NCBI RefSeq assembly: GCF_052118925.1
Contig: NZ_JBQKGG010000009.1
Location: 27,832 to 91,831, forward strand
Direction of reading: 5' to 3'
From: Lientehia sp934351765
GTDB taxonomy: Bacteria; Bacillota; Clostridia; Lachnospirales; Lachnospiraceae
DNA: 64,000 nt
Below, piece after piece: positions 1-7,173 of the stretch. Under the pieces are notes generated by a model, which had not been told where the DNA came from, searched no databases, and saw only the letters and a list, made by a program, of their open reading frames with translations. Every line of letters begins with the position of its first letter. Within the stretch, counting starts at the first letter, position 1. The position numbers were made by a program, and so were the translations under genes.

Positions 1-1107
1 CGGAGCCGTCGGTTTTCCGTTAATGTCCACCACCTCATGCCCTCCGGAATCACGATGCAGATCAATCGTCACCTGGATCGAGGGATGTTCCGCCAGCGTT
101 TCCTTTAACATGGACGCCGCCATGGAATAGGAATCCGAATAGGGAAACACTTCTGTATTATGGAGCACCTGAATCCCATACTGAGTCGATAACAGCTCTG
201 CCAGATAATTTCCGATCCCAACCACTGTCATCGACTCATCGCCCTTCACCGAATCCGCAAACGCCTCGCTTCCGTGAGTATGAAACAACAGGAGCTGAAC
301 CTCATCCGTTTCCGGAAGTGTCATGTCCTTTCCCAGAAGTACGGAAGCATCCAGCTGCTCCGGATAAACCGTGGTGGACTTATGCACATAGAAAAACTTC
401 TTTTTCATGAACTCAAAATCCGCCAGCTCCTCCATGGTATATACCGTTCCCGTTACTTCTTTCGCCGCCATGACAGGCTCTGATTCGCTGCCCGGCTCTC
501 CAGATGCAGCTGATTCTTCCGGCGCAGCCATGTCTGTTCCTCCTGTGCCCTGTTCTGCTTCATCAGAATTACTCCCGGCGTTTACTCCGGCCGGTACTGT
601 CTCCGTTTCTGCCTGTATCGTCTCAGCTCCATCCTGTACTGTCCCAGCTCCCGTCTTTACTGTCTCAGCTCCGGCCTGTGCCGCCAGCACACTGTTTCGG
701 TACAGCTCCTGCTCTTTCTTCATTTCTTCATACGCCGGATCGGTCTGCGCCAGGACCGTTTTCTGTTTTTCCAGAAAACGGGACAATGCCGGAAACGCTG
801 TCCGGTACCAGAACCTCCCCGCTGAAAACCAGGAACCTGTCCCCGATAAAGCTGATCCGGCAGTGCCTGTTCCGACAGTGCCGTCTTCTGATGAACTGCC
901 TGCCTCTGATGCGCTGCCAGCCTCTGGTGAGCTGCCTGCCTCTGTCATGGAAGCTGCAGGATTCTTTATGACCGTCTCCTGCCAGAATGATACCATGGGC
1001 ATGCGCGCCGCAAGAGCTGTCAGACGCCCCATACTGCCGCGCATACAAATACCGATCATCAGCATCGTTCCAAGCAGTGCGATTCCCCGTTTCCCATATT
1101 CTTTCAC
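1..1107 (-). CDS. spoIIP: Stage II sporulation protein P (SpoIIP), 3' end beyond window
   Basis: Encodes the cell-wall amidase/endopeptidase that, with SpoIID and SpoIIM, degrades septal peptidoglycan during engulfment of the forespore. The reading frame is open to the left window edge (369 codons visible). Seen directly: a GTG start with the strong RBS GGGGAGG about ten bases upstream; a hydrophobic N-terminal segment (residues about 9-22); a low-complexity Ser/Gly/Glu linker (about 45-220); and the family core with LLFHTHGSEAF and TIDLHRDSGGHEVVDINGKP, the His/Glu and Asp-His-Arg-Asp blocks of the SpoIIP fold. The long acidic linker is unusual but membrane-anchored SpoIIP proteins do have variable spacers. 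The C-terminus is missing only because the window starts here. Confidence 0.9.
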   Translation of the reverse strand, partial: MKEYGKRGIALLGTMLMIGICMRGSMGRLTALAARMPMVSFWQETVIKNPAASMTEAGSSPEAGSASEAGSSSEDGTVGTGTAGSALSGTGSWFSAGRFWYRTAFPALSRFLEKQKTVLAQTDPAYEEMKKEQELYRNSVLAAQAGAETVKTGAGTVQDGAETIQAETETVPAGVNAGSNSDEAEQGTGGTDMAAPEESAASGEPGSESEPVMAAKEVTGTVYTMEELADFEFMKKKFFYVHKSTTVYPEQLDASVLLGKDMTLPETDEVQLLLFHTHGSEAFADSVKGDESMTVVGIGNYLAELLSTQYGIQVLHNTEVFPYSDSYSMAASMLKETLAEHPSIQVTIDLHRDSGGHEVVDINGKPTAP

Positions 1108-1196
1108 TGGCCGCAGTCCTCCCCTTTCGGTCGTTCCTGCTATTTTATTCCCAAAGAACCGCCATTATGCAGCTCTTCGTTTTTCGATCATTTTCC

Positions 1197-1230
1197 ACCC
1201 ATTCGAATGTAGTCAATTCGAAAAATGGGT
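1197..1230. repeat. Inverted repeat in spoIIP/DUF3791 spacer
   Basis: ACCCAT (1197-1202) pairs with ATGGGT (1225-1230) and the inner TCGAAT with ATTCGA, separated by a short loop. It lies between the two divergent genes spoIIP and the DUF3791 gene, about 55 bases before the -35 of the latter. It could be an operator or a transcript hairpin; no T-tract follows, so it is not an obvious terminator. Confidence 0.4.
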
Positions 1231-1283
1231 ACAAAAATGCCCCCGTCAGATTTCTCGATAATCTGAAATTTACAATTCTGTCG

Positions 1284-1312
1284 TTGCTAAGCAACAGAAA
1301 AAGAGCTATACT
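1284..1312 (+). promoter_or_regulatory. Sigma-A promoter of the DUF3791/DUF3990 cassette with palindrome over -35
   Basis: TTGCTA (1284-1289), a 17-base spacer and TATACT (1307-1312) form a good sigma-A promoter 37 bases before the ATG at 1349. The -35 lies inside the perfect palindrome GTTGCT-A-AGCAAC (1283-1295), which looks like an operator. This would fit autoregulation of a toxin-antitoxin-like cassette, but that is inference. Confidence 0.6.
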
Positions 1313-1348
1313 TAAATTGAGAAGTTGTGCTCAAAGGAGGTATGCTCT

Positions 1349-1570
1349 ATGAGTGGATATAATATTGACATTGCCGATATGCAGTGCTGGGTCTTTCGGA
1401 TGGCTCAATCCAAGTGGAAAATGTCTCACAGCGACTGCTCAGAATTGTTTAAGAAATACGACATTCTCGGATTTATCGCTGACTGCTATGACATTCTTCA
1501 TTTGAATAGCTACGAATGTGTTTTACATGATGTTGAAACCCTGCTCAAGAATCGAGGTGTTACCGTATGA
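1349..1570 (+). CDS. DUF3791 family small protein
   Basis: A 73-residue soluble protein of the DUF3791 type. The pattern of an aromatic-rich helix, then LFKKYDILGFIADCYDILHL and a terminal helix ending in a short hydrophilic tail is the family signature. The ATG at 1349 is chosen because AAAGGAGG stands eight bases before it; an upstream in-frame start at 1325 would lie before this RBS. Its stop overlaps the next start by four bases (ATGA at 1567), so translation is probably coupled. Family members commonly sit beside DUF3990 genes; no biochemical role is established to my knowledge, and an antitoxin or partner role for DUF3990 is inference. Confidence 0.75.
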   Translation: MSGYNIDIADMQCWVFRMAQSKWKMSHSDCSELFKKYDILGFIADCYDILHLNSYECVLHDVETLLKNRGVTV

Positions 1571-1989
1571 TAGGACTTGAAGATGGAATGCTGCTCTACC
1601 ACGGAAGTTATGTCAGTATTCCTGACATCGACTTAAGCCGCTGTATGGGTGGTCTCGATTTTGGTCGTCTTTTTCAAAAACCCAGTATCGAATGGTTGCA
1701 TTTTGTAGCGGCCAATCGAAAGAAAGACCTCTTTCCTCAGCTTCTGAAAAAATACAGCGTAATTGATATCATCGGTGGAAAGATTGCCGACGATCAGACA
1801 GCCCGTACCCTTCAGATTTATATCAGCGGTGAAGGTGCCGGTGAGCCTGGAACTCCAAAAGCAGACAAAGAAACGATTGAAAAACTTTTACCAAACCGTC
1901 TCAAGGATCAATTTTGTTTCAGAACTCAGGATGCCGTCAAGCATCTTGAATTTATAAGGAGTGACCGCTATGGCGACATCAAATTATGA
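1567..1989 (+). CDS. DUF3990 protein with internal deletion
   Basis: A DUF3990-type protein (the family is distantly related to ADP-ribosyltransferases). The N-terminus MLLYHGSYVSIPDIDLSRC...LDFGR is the start of the family fold, and the C-terminal half (EWLHFVAANRKKDLFPQLL, IIGGKIADDQTARTLQIYIS, QFCFRTQDAVKHLEFIRS) is also well preserved. What normally lies between, the segment after LDFGRGFY with the central strands of the domain (roughly 60 residues by my recollection of the family), is missing: here LDFGR runs straight into LFQKPSIEWL. The frame stays open, so this is a clean in-frame deletion. The product is 140 residues and is probably catalytically dead. It overlaps DUF3791 upstream by 4 bases and the next gene by 20. 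Confidence 0.75.
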   Translation: MIGLEDGMLLYHGSYVSIPDIDLSRCMGGLDFGRLFQKPSIEWLHFVAANRKKDLFPQLLKKYSVIDIIGGKIADDQTARTLQIYISGEGAGEPGTPKADKETIEKLLPNRLKDQFCFRTQDAVKHLEFIRSDRYGDIKL

Positions 1990-2230
1990 TAATGCTATAA
2001 ACTATAAATCTACAGACTCTCAAAAGGAGTGTTGCGCAGTAATTGCGATGCGCGAAGCTGTAGAAACTCTTGCTGTACGAGAAAAGATTTCTTATGAAGA
2101 AGCTCTTCTCCGTTTCACAAGTTCTCGTGCGTATGAAGCCCTCTTTGATTTTGACACAGAGATTTGGAAAGAAGGCTCTGATTATCTGCTGAACCTTTAT
2201 GACTACTGCACTTCCAAAAAGACTGCATAA
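1970..2230 (+). CDS. Small helical protein, third gene of the DUF3990 cassette
   Basis: An 86-residue acidic, helical protein of unknown function. The conserved-looking part is REAVETLAVREKISYEEAL followed by the Phe/Trp-rich segment LFDFDTEIWKEGSDYLLNLY; this is a common third member of DUF3791/DUF3990 clusters in Lachnospiraceae. I chose ATG 1970 because AAGGAG (1956-1961) is well spaced before it; the GTG at 1961 would overlap that RBS. It overlaps the end of the DUF3990 gene by 20 bases, so the three genes form one translationally coupled operon closed by the terminator at 2253-2305. A role as antitoxin is possible but not shown. Confidence 0.65.
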   Translation: MATSNYDNAINYKSTDSQKECCAVIAMREAVETLAVREKISYEEALLRFTSSRAYEALFDFDTEIWKEGSDYLLNLYDYCTSKKTA

Positions 2231-2252
2231 AAAATCAACCACACAAATATCG

Positions 2253-2305
2253 CCAGACGAACGTGCTTATTTCGTTCACAATATAAGCATGTTCGTCTGG
2301 TTTTT
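2253..2305 (+). terminator. Rho-independent terminator after DUF3990 cassette
   Basis: The arms CCAGACGAACGTGCTTAT and ATAAGCATGTTCGTCTGG pair over about 18 bases with one mismatch and a short loop, followed by TTTTT (2301-2305). It ends the three-gene operon. Confidence 0.85.
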
Positions 2306-2422
2306 CATTTTGCGAATTCTGAGCCTCAATTGTAATTCAAGATCATTCTCATCCTTCTGTCCGTCATTTTTTCCGGCATTTGCGTCCGTTTCTTTTTCAG
2401 CATCTTCCCCGGCGTTCTTCCA
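2276..2422 (-). pseudogene. Possible C-terminal gene fragment left of the 24-bp repeat
   Basis: On the minus strand a 48-codon stretch without a start encodes a very hydrophilic tail (NAGEDAEKETDANAGKNDG... ending KNQTNMLIL). It begins after two stop codons beside the 24-bp repeat at 2428-2451 and ends within the terminator hairpin. It could be the remains of a gene cut by the same event that broke the TOPRIM-like gene on the other side. Evidence is composition only; it may be chance. Confidence 0.25.
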
Positions 2423-2597
2423 CTACTACCTGCGTTCGGTTAGAGGAGATTCCTTTAGCGCTCCTGCAGCGAATAACATTTTCTTCAAGCATATCTTCTC
2501 TTGTAAAAATCAAAAGATTATTATCCACTAGAACATCAATAATTGCGGCTTCTGCTGATCCTTCACATATACACGCTATATATGGTGCTAACTTCAT
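2397..2597 (-). pseudogene. Truncated TOPRIM-like partner of the AAA ATPase
   Basis: The first 48 codons read MKLAPYIACICEGSAEAAII...REDMLEENVIRCRSAK, with the CEGxxE start of a TOPRIM-type nuclease fold as in OLD/RloB-like partners of AAA_15 ATPases. After CRSAK the sequence changes into unrelated residues and stops 18 codons later. The break is exactly at the edge of the 24-bp repeat (2428-2451). The RBS GGGGGCGG and the ATG at 2595-2597 are intact, and the gene sits 12 bases after the ATPase stop, so it was once the second gene of a two-gene, defence-like operon. Full-length homologs would be about three to four times longer; this estimate is from memory. Confidence 0.6.
2428..2451 (+). 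repeat. Left copy of the 24-bp direct repeat
   Basis: Begins ACCTGCGTTCGG and ends AGAGGAGATT; all 24 bases are identical to 23900-23923, same orientation. Sequence on both sides differs between the copies. This copy marks the point where the TOPRIM-like gene loses its homology. See the finding on the 21.4-kb module. Confidence 0.85.
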
Positions 2598-2609
2598 CCT
2601 ACCGCCCCC

Positions 2610-3761
2610 TTATTTAATTGAAGCGGCCAGATTTTTCTTCAAACGCATATATGCTTCATACGCTGGAGTTGTTCCTTCCAGGAATCCGCTTTGATATGCA
2701 TCGCTCTTCTTAATGTCATTGCGCTTTAGAATATAGCTCAAGTTTTCCACTGTAATGCCATTTCGATTTCTTACGATACAAATTCCATCATTTCTGTCAT
2801 ATTCATCCAGCAGTTCCGGATAATGCGTTGTAAAAATCAGCGTTCCGCCTCTTTTGTTAAGTCGGCTGTCCATGAAGAAACGCATCAGAGTCGTTACAAT
2901 TTCTTTATTAAAATGATTTTCAATTTCATCTACCAGAAGGTATCCTCCAGATTGAAGAACCTCTTTCACCATCGAAAATGTAATAATGCCCTTAATTGTA
3001 CCAGAGGACAAATACTGTTCAAGATCTGCCGCATTATTCAAGATTATCTCATCTTCATCTCTAAATTTCAGATGAATAAATGTTTTTCCTTCCGCCTGCT
3101 CAAAACATAGCTTCTCGATGGTCGGGTCAAGAAAAGCAATCACTTCCAGCGGAATATCTTCTGTAAAAGGCAAAACATTCACATTCGTATAAGAAAGAAG
3201 GCTAAACACATCAACAGTGTCATTTACCTTTTTATTATGAGCGATAATAAAGCTGACATCATCTGAAAGATAAGCTTCATTGCTATTACGTGAATCAACA
3301 GGCTCTATTCCATCGAAATCCGTCAAATATTTTTTCGACTTAACGCTTGCAATCGGCTTTTCCCATAGTCTTTCAGACAAGATTAAATACACATACTCGC
3401 CTGTCTTTGCTTTTTTCGCTGTAATCACGGTTTCAAGACAGCAGATATATTTGCGCTTATCATAAAAGCATGTGCGAATCGTAGCTTTCTCTGATCCTCC
3501 AAGAATGGTTTTTGCCTCCACATGATTGATTGGCTCATTCTTTATAATGTTCAATGCTAAATTGATGACTTTCAGCACAGAGGTTTTACCAGAAGCATTG
3601 ATTCCAATAAACGCACATGCAGAATGAAGGTAATAGTTATCAATCAGGTTATACAAATTATTCTTGTCATCTTCACTCACACGCTGCTGAGTGTAAAAGC
3701 AAATATCCAAGTCCTCCTTAAACAACGGAAGCCCTTGTGCTGTAATACGAAGTATTTTCAT
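2610..3761 (-). CDS. AAA_15/OLD-like ATPase, probably anti-phage
   Basis: A 383-residue SMC/ABC-type ATPase. Visible motifs: Walker A GINASGKTS (about residues 53-61), a signature-like LSSGTIKG (about 251-258), Walker B YLLVDEIENHFN (about 274-285) and the switch histidine in FTTHYPELLDEY. This arrangement is that of AAA_15/OLD-type ATPases, which usually act with a TOPRIM or other nuclease partner in abortive-infection systems. The partner gene directly downstream (12 bases) is truncated, so the system is likely inactive or the ATPase is orphaned. It has its own promoter at 3816-3844 and is noticeably AT-richer than spoIIP. The ATG at 3761 follows GGGAGAATGGTAC. Confidence 0.8.
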   Translation of the reverse strand: MKILRITAQGLPLFKEDLDICFYTQQRVSEDDKNNLYNLIDNYYLHSACAFIGINASGKTSVLKVINLALNIIKNEPINHVEAKTILGGSEKATIRTCFYDKRKYICCLETVITAKKAKTGEYVYLILSERLWEKPIASVKSKKYLTDFDGIEPVDSRNSNEAYLSDDVSFIIAHNKKVNDTVDVFSLLSYTNVNVLPFTEDIPLEVIAFLDPTIEKLCFEQAEGKTFIHLKFRDEDEIILNNAADLEQYLSSGTIKGIITFSMVKEVLQSGGYLLVDEIENHFNKEIVTTLMRFFMDSRLNKRGGTLIFTTHYPELLDEYDRNDGICIVRNRNGITVENLSYILKRNDIKKSDAYQSGFLEGTTPAYEAYMRLKKNLAASIK

Positions 3762-3815
3762 GTACCATTCTCCCTTATAAAAACGGTTTTCGCGTTTTTA
3801 TTTTCCATCAAATTC

Positions 3816-3844
3816 ATTATACCCTATTCTCCAGAAATTATCAA
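3816..3844 (-). promoter_or_regulatory. Sigma-A promoter of the AAA ATPase
   Basis: On the minus strand TTGATA, 17 bases, TATAAT. Between it and the start codon an inverted repeat AAAACG-CGAAAAC-CGTTTT lies in the leader and could be an operator. Confidence 0.7.
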
Positions 3845-3858
3845 CGACTTTTTCGTTT

Positions 3859-4068
3859 TTATTTTTCGTATTTCAAACTCCGATACGCATCCAGCACGAA
3901 CTCCAAAAACTGGGGACTCATCTGCTCCACCATGCTCTTGCCATCCACATTCTCCAGCATGGTTACACCCGCTTTTGACAGGTCATCTTCTCTCTTCCCC
4001 AACTCCATGATGCTGTCTGCCACGGCCGCATCAATGAACGCAGCGAGCTTTGCTCCGTCAACATTGCT
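3859..4068 (-). pseudogene. C-terminal fragment of an unrecognised gene
   Basis: A 69-codon stretch with coding character but no start codon; a stop stands just before it in frame. It includes AAVADSIMELGKREDDLSKA and MSPQFLEFVLDAYRSLKYEK and ends with TAA. The spacer 3762-4388 also holds the ATPase promoter, a second open stretch (4101-4349) and a terminator, so it looks like decayed mobile-element DNA. Confidence 0.4.
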
Positions 4069-4100
4069 TTATGCCGGCATCGGTGCGCCATCATCACCGA

Positions 4101-4349
4101 CTAAGTGATCACATCGCCGTCAACAGTTCCTTCCTTGATGAATGCGAAATAAACGCCCTTTTCAAATTCCAGAAAATCCGGAGCCTGATCTACCCGGTCT
4201 GCACTCATCTTTCTTTTTCCACGCCGGATGTCACTCAGGATTTTGCTTCGTGCCTTGCCGCCAAAGTCGCGCAGGCAGCTTCCATCCGTATCCAGTCCAT
4301 TCTGGAGGATCTGAAAAGCCTGAAAAAACACACGCCCTCGCCGTAACAA
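4101..4349 (-). pseudogene. Possible remnant ORF in decayed spacer
   Basis: Open for 82 codons from a start inside the terminator hairpin loop at 4334-4361, with no RBS. The central part (LRDFGGKARSKILSDIRRG, then DFLEFEKGVYFAFIKEG) looks like protein, so this may be the tail of a broken gene. I do not recognise it. Confidence 0.3.
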
Positions 4350-4361
4350 GCGAGGGCTTTT
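4334..4361 (+). terminator. Terminator hairpin
   Basis: GCCCTCGC and GCGAGGGC with an eight-base loop followed by TTTT on the plus strand. No intact plus-strand gene precedes it, which fits the view that this spacer is decayed. Confidence 0.6.
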
Positions 4362-4388
4362 GAACTCAAGGGGTTCATTTTATTTCCG

Positions 4389-4736
4389 TCACAAACTATA
4401 CGATTCCATCATGAGCCGAATTCCGACTTTCAGGCCTTCCTCAAAAGCGGTCTTTTCCCATGCACAGCACACCGTTCCCTGTCGGTCCATGATCTTCTCC
4501 CAGAGAGGAATCCTATCGCCAACATAGTCATCTACGAGCCTATCCATACCATCTAACCCTCGCAGCCACTCTTCCAGTTCCTTTTCCTTTGCCTTTGCTG
4601 CTTTCCCGGCATCTGTGTTTTTCTCTACTGGATTGTTTTCCGTGTAATGCTCGTAGATCAGATCAAGCAGGTTCTCCACTAGCGGATAATACTCTGGTTC
4701 CGTTTTCTTCAAATACTCCTCCAGCATTTTCTTCAA
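4389..4736 (-). CDS. DUF6809-like small acidic protein
   Basis: A 115-residue acidic protein rich in Lys/Glu in the middle, with a C-terminal helix EKTAFEEGLKVGIRLMMESY that resembles the end of DUF6809 family proteins, which are frequent in Lachnospiraceae accessory DNA. The start is uncertain: the frame opens with TTG at 4736, while ATG three codons in (4727) is an equally good choice, and no strong RBS is seen for either. Function unknown. It sits with two other accessory genes (4824-5612 and 6118-6447) that look like cargo of a mobile element. Confidence 0.6.
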   Translation of the reverse strand: MKKMLEEYLKKTEPEYYPLVENLLDLIYEHYTENNPVEKNTDAGKAAKAKEKELEEWLRGLDGMDRLVDDYVGDRIPLWEKIMDRQGTVCCAWEKTAFEEGLKVGIRLMMESYSL

Positions 4737-4823
4737 TTTTTCTATAATGCTGCCATCCTTCCCAACCGAGATTCACATTCTCAGTTACGGCACATATTAC
4801 TGCACACTTCTGTACATAGCAAC

Positions 4824-5612
4824 CTATTTTTTGCGGGTTTTTGGACGGCCCATCTTCTCCTTCACTTCATCCGGCACATCGATCAGACCGAACCGATAGA
4901 ACATCCCGTAGATGTAGGTCACGCCTCGAATATCGCCCAGTGCTTTCGGTCGATCTACCACTTCTCCTTTAACATTCTTCAGCGCCAGCAGCACCGAACT
5001 CCACGCCAGACTTTTGCTGTTTTCCCGGCGGTCGATCCAGAGCTCCTTTGTATACTCGCCGTTCCTGCCCTTTTTAATTTCGTAAGAGAATGGTAAGCCA
5101 GAATAAGTTTTGAATTTCACACCGGCATAGGCCAGAACCACATCCCAGAAGTTTTCTTCTGTCGGATCAGCCCTCCACCGCTTCATTGTTCTGTATCTCC
5201 GCTGCCGCTCTGCTCCGACACTGATTTTCTCTTTTGATGCAGTACTTGGGAAGTATACACCTTTCTGATATGGCAGGTACGAGGTGATGGAGGCTTTAGA
5301 TAGTTCAAGGGTTGCTGCGGTTGAGAGGATTGCTTCTTTATAGTTCTGTGTTTCTCGATACTCCTCAAAGGTATCCTGTACCTTCTCGGCTACTTCTGAT
5401 TCATACACACCTGCTGTGATGAGCAGCTTCCGTACCTTGATGGGATTTAATCCCAGCTCATCTCCGATGGCCTGCAAGGACATCTCAGAATCATAAAGCG
5501 CCACAGCACTTTCCATCTGCTCTTTCAGGTTCTTCCCGGCATCGTACTCCGGCTTCAGCTTCTTCCGACCGCCGCCGGGCTTCCGGGGTTTATATGGTCT
5601 TTTCTCTCCCAT
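4824..5612 (-). CDS. HTH-containing hypothetical protein of mobile-element type
   Basis: A 262-residue protein with a very basic N-terminus (RPYKPRKPGGGRKKLKPEYD), then a segment that reads as a helix-turn-helix (SLQAIGDELGLNPIKVRKLL, about residues 45-65), a second HTH-like stretch around AATLELSKASITSYLPYQKG, and a C-terminal domain rich in aromatic residues ending GRPKTRKK. The basic ends and HTH segments suggest DNA binding. I do not recognise a named family; proteins of this kind occur in conjugative elements of Clostridia. The start ATG at 5612 is only two bases from the stop of the VOC gene upstream, so the two are likely co-transcribed. Function not known. Confidence 0.6.
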   Translation of the reverse strand: MGEKRPYKPRKPGGGRKKLKPEYDAGKNLKEQMESAVALYDSEMSLQAIGDELGLNPIKVRKLLITAGVYESEVAEKVQDTFEEYRETQNYKEAILSTAATLELSKASITSYLPYQKGVYFPSTASKEKISVGAERQRRYRTMKRWRADPTEENFWDVVLAYAGVKFKTYSGLPFSYEIKKGRNGEYTKELWIDRRENSKSLAWSSVLLALKNVKGEVVDRPKALGDIRGVTYIYGMFYRFGLIDVPDEVKEKMGRPKTRKK

Positions 5613-5614
5613 GA

Positions 5615-6013
5615 TTATTCATGCAGCTCCAGCGGCAATCCATCCGGGTCGTGGAAGAAAGTCATCTTCTTGCCGGTGTAATCATCCACGCGGATTGGCT
5701 CACATTCAATTCCTACCTCTGCCAGCTCATTCACTGTCTGTTCCACGCTATCAACGGAGAACGCAAGATGACGCAAACCACATGCTTCCGGACGGTTTAC
5801 ACGCGTCGGTGGATTTTCCTCAGCAAAAATCTCCAGTTCTGTGTGTTCATTAACGCGAAGATCCAGCTTCCAATCCCTGCGCTCCGGGCGGTAGTTTTCT
5901 CTAATAATGGGAAAGCCCAACTTGTTTACATAAAAATCCTTAGCTGCTTCGTAGTCAGATACGATGATTGCAATATGATGTATTTTTGATAAATTCATTT
6001 CCTCACGCTCCAT
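5615..6013 (-). CDS. VOC/glyoxalase I-like protein (GloA2/YaeR type)
   Basis: A single-module vicinal-oxygen-chelate protein of about 130 residues. Metal-ligand positions expected for glyoxalase I-like enzymes are present: His in IHHIAII, Glu in ELEIFAE, His in LRHLAFSVD and Glu in LPLELHE at the C-terminus. Family members of this YaeR/GloA2 subgroup are annotated as putative lactoylglutathione lyases, but the substrate in a clostridium that probably lacks glutathione is unknown. The frame opens at 6013; the second ATG at 5998 (MNLSKIHHI) matches the usual family start better, but neither has a convincing RBS. It is followed two bases later by the HTH protein gene. Confidence 0.8.
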   Translation of the reverse strand: MEREEMNLSKIHHIAIIVSDYEAAKDFYVNKLGFPIIRENYRPERRDWKLDLRVNEHTELEIFAEENPPTRVNRPEACGLRHLAFSVDSVEQTVNELAEVGIECEPIRVDDYTGKKMTFFHDPDGLPLELHE

Positions 6014-6117
6014 TTCTTTTATTTTTGTTCATCTTTTATTTCCGTTATAAACTATATAACAGCCTTCAAAATATACCGTGCGAACTCCTGGAGTTCAGTT
6101 TGTCCACACGGTCGATC

Positions 6118-6447
6118 TTATTTCAGTTTTTCGAGGATCTCATCCGCACTCATGCCACTTGCCAGCAGCTTCTTCAGCACAGCCTCTGCTTCGGTCTTCT
6201 TAGCTTCTTCAGCGGCCTTAGCATCTGCCTTTGCTTTCTTCGCTTCCAAGGATGCCATTTCTTTTTCGGCCTTCTTCAGAGCAGTCTTTTTCTCTTTCAA
6301 GTCAGCCTTCAAAGTGTCAATGTTAGCGGTAATGGATGAGATCTCGGCTGTGAGTGCTTCCTTTGCGGACTGCTTTTCTGCAATCTGTGTTGCAAAATCT
6401 GCAGTCACAGTTTTGGGCTTATTCTTACTACCTTTAGTTCTGGGCAT
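6118..6447 (-). CDS. Basic Ala/Lys-rich coiled-coil protein
   Basis: A 109-residue protein: a conserved basic opening MPRTKGSKNKPK, then an uninterrupted Ala/Lys/Glu heptad-rich region typical of a coiled coil, then a short C-terminal helix LLASGMSADEILEKL. The ATG at 6447 is preferred over the upstream frame start at 6468 because AAAGAGG lies at correct distance. Proteins starting (M)xRTKGSKN are common in Clostridia accessory regions; the N-terminus resembles an AT-hook-like DNA-binding patch, so a histone-like or nucleoid role is possible, but this is inference. Confidence 0.6.
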   Translation of the reverse strand: MPRTKGSKNKPKTVTADFATQIAEKQSAKEALTAEISSITANIDTLKADLKEKKTALKKAEKEMASLEAKKAKADAKAAEEAKKTEAEAVLKKLLASGMSADEILEKLK

Positions 6448-6555
6448 AGGACACAAACCTCTTTCCAAAATTATAATCGTTTAAATTAAGTATTGTGTAG
6501 GTATGAGAACAACATAAAAGTCTCTTTTTTTAGTATATCACAAAACTATACTCTT

Positions 6556-7167
6556 TTACAGTCGCTTTCTTGCCTTCATCGTCGCATAGTACACCAAGCC
6601 ACCTACTACTCCGCCGACTGTGTTATAGAAGATGTCTGATAGTTGGAACGTCCCTAGCCGCATCAATAACTGCAACATCTCTATGCTTATCGAAAAGATA
6701 AATGCTATCTTTCCGCTATTGCACAGTATCTTCTTCCAGCCGTTTCCAATCTTCTCTCCGAATGTCCACATTACTACAACAGAAAATGGCATCATCATGA
6801 TTACGTTCTCGATGCACTCGGTGGTCAGCTTCTGTTCACCGTTCACTGTCTCCCAGATGCCCCAGCCACCCATGACATCGGATAAAGGATTCATCCACAG
6901 CTGACGGTTTAACAGGGTTCGGAACAGAATAAGTGAGGTCACAAAAGCTAAGAAAAACAGCTTCCGAAAGAACACACTCTCTTTGAACTTCTGATACCAT
7001 GTCATCATGGCAATCTTCCAGCCTTTGCCCGCATGTATTGGCTCATACGCATACAGGTAGAAAAACATGGCGAGGAAGGAAAGCAGGAGTGAAAATCCAA
7101 ATGGCTCATAGAGAGCAGTCAGGATGTTTGTGATGATCTTTCCGAGTAAATCAATCGTTTCTTTCAT
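6556..7167 (-). CDS. VanZ-like membrane protein
   Basis: A 203-residue integral membrane protein with about five hydrophobic segments (around residues 22-42, 68-85, 118-135, 150-167, 180-197). The charged and aromatic pattern IENVIMMMPF ... SISIEMLQLLMRLGTFQLSDIFYNTVGGVVGG is the VanZ family signature: an E-x-x-Q helix and a D-x-x-x-N-x-x-G helix. VanZ itself gives low-level teicoplanin resistance, but most family members in polysaccharide loci have no known function. It starts six bases after the nucleotidyltransferase stop and is the last gene of the polysaccharide operon before the accessory genes. Confidence 0.8.
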   Translation of the reverse strand: MKETIDLLGKIITNILTALYEPFGFSLLLSFLAMFFYLYAYEPIHAGKGWKIAMMTWYQKFKESVFFRKLFFLAFVTSLILFRTLLNRQLWMNPLSDVMGGWGIWETVNGEQKLTTECIENVIMMMPFSVVVMWTFGEKIGNGWKKILCNSGKIAFIFSISIEMLQLLMRLGTFQLSDIFYNTVGGVVGGLVYYATMKARKRL

Positions 7168-7173
7168 CGCTGT

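Noticed and set aside
407..1261. Long plus-strand open frame of 284 codons
   Set aside because: It is the antisense of spoIIP; the repeated Ser/Ala/Pro composition mirrors the linker of the real gene on the minus strand.
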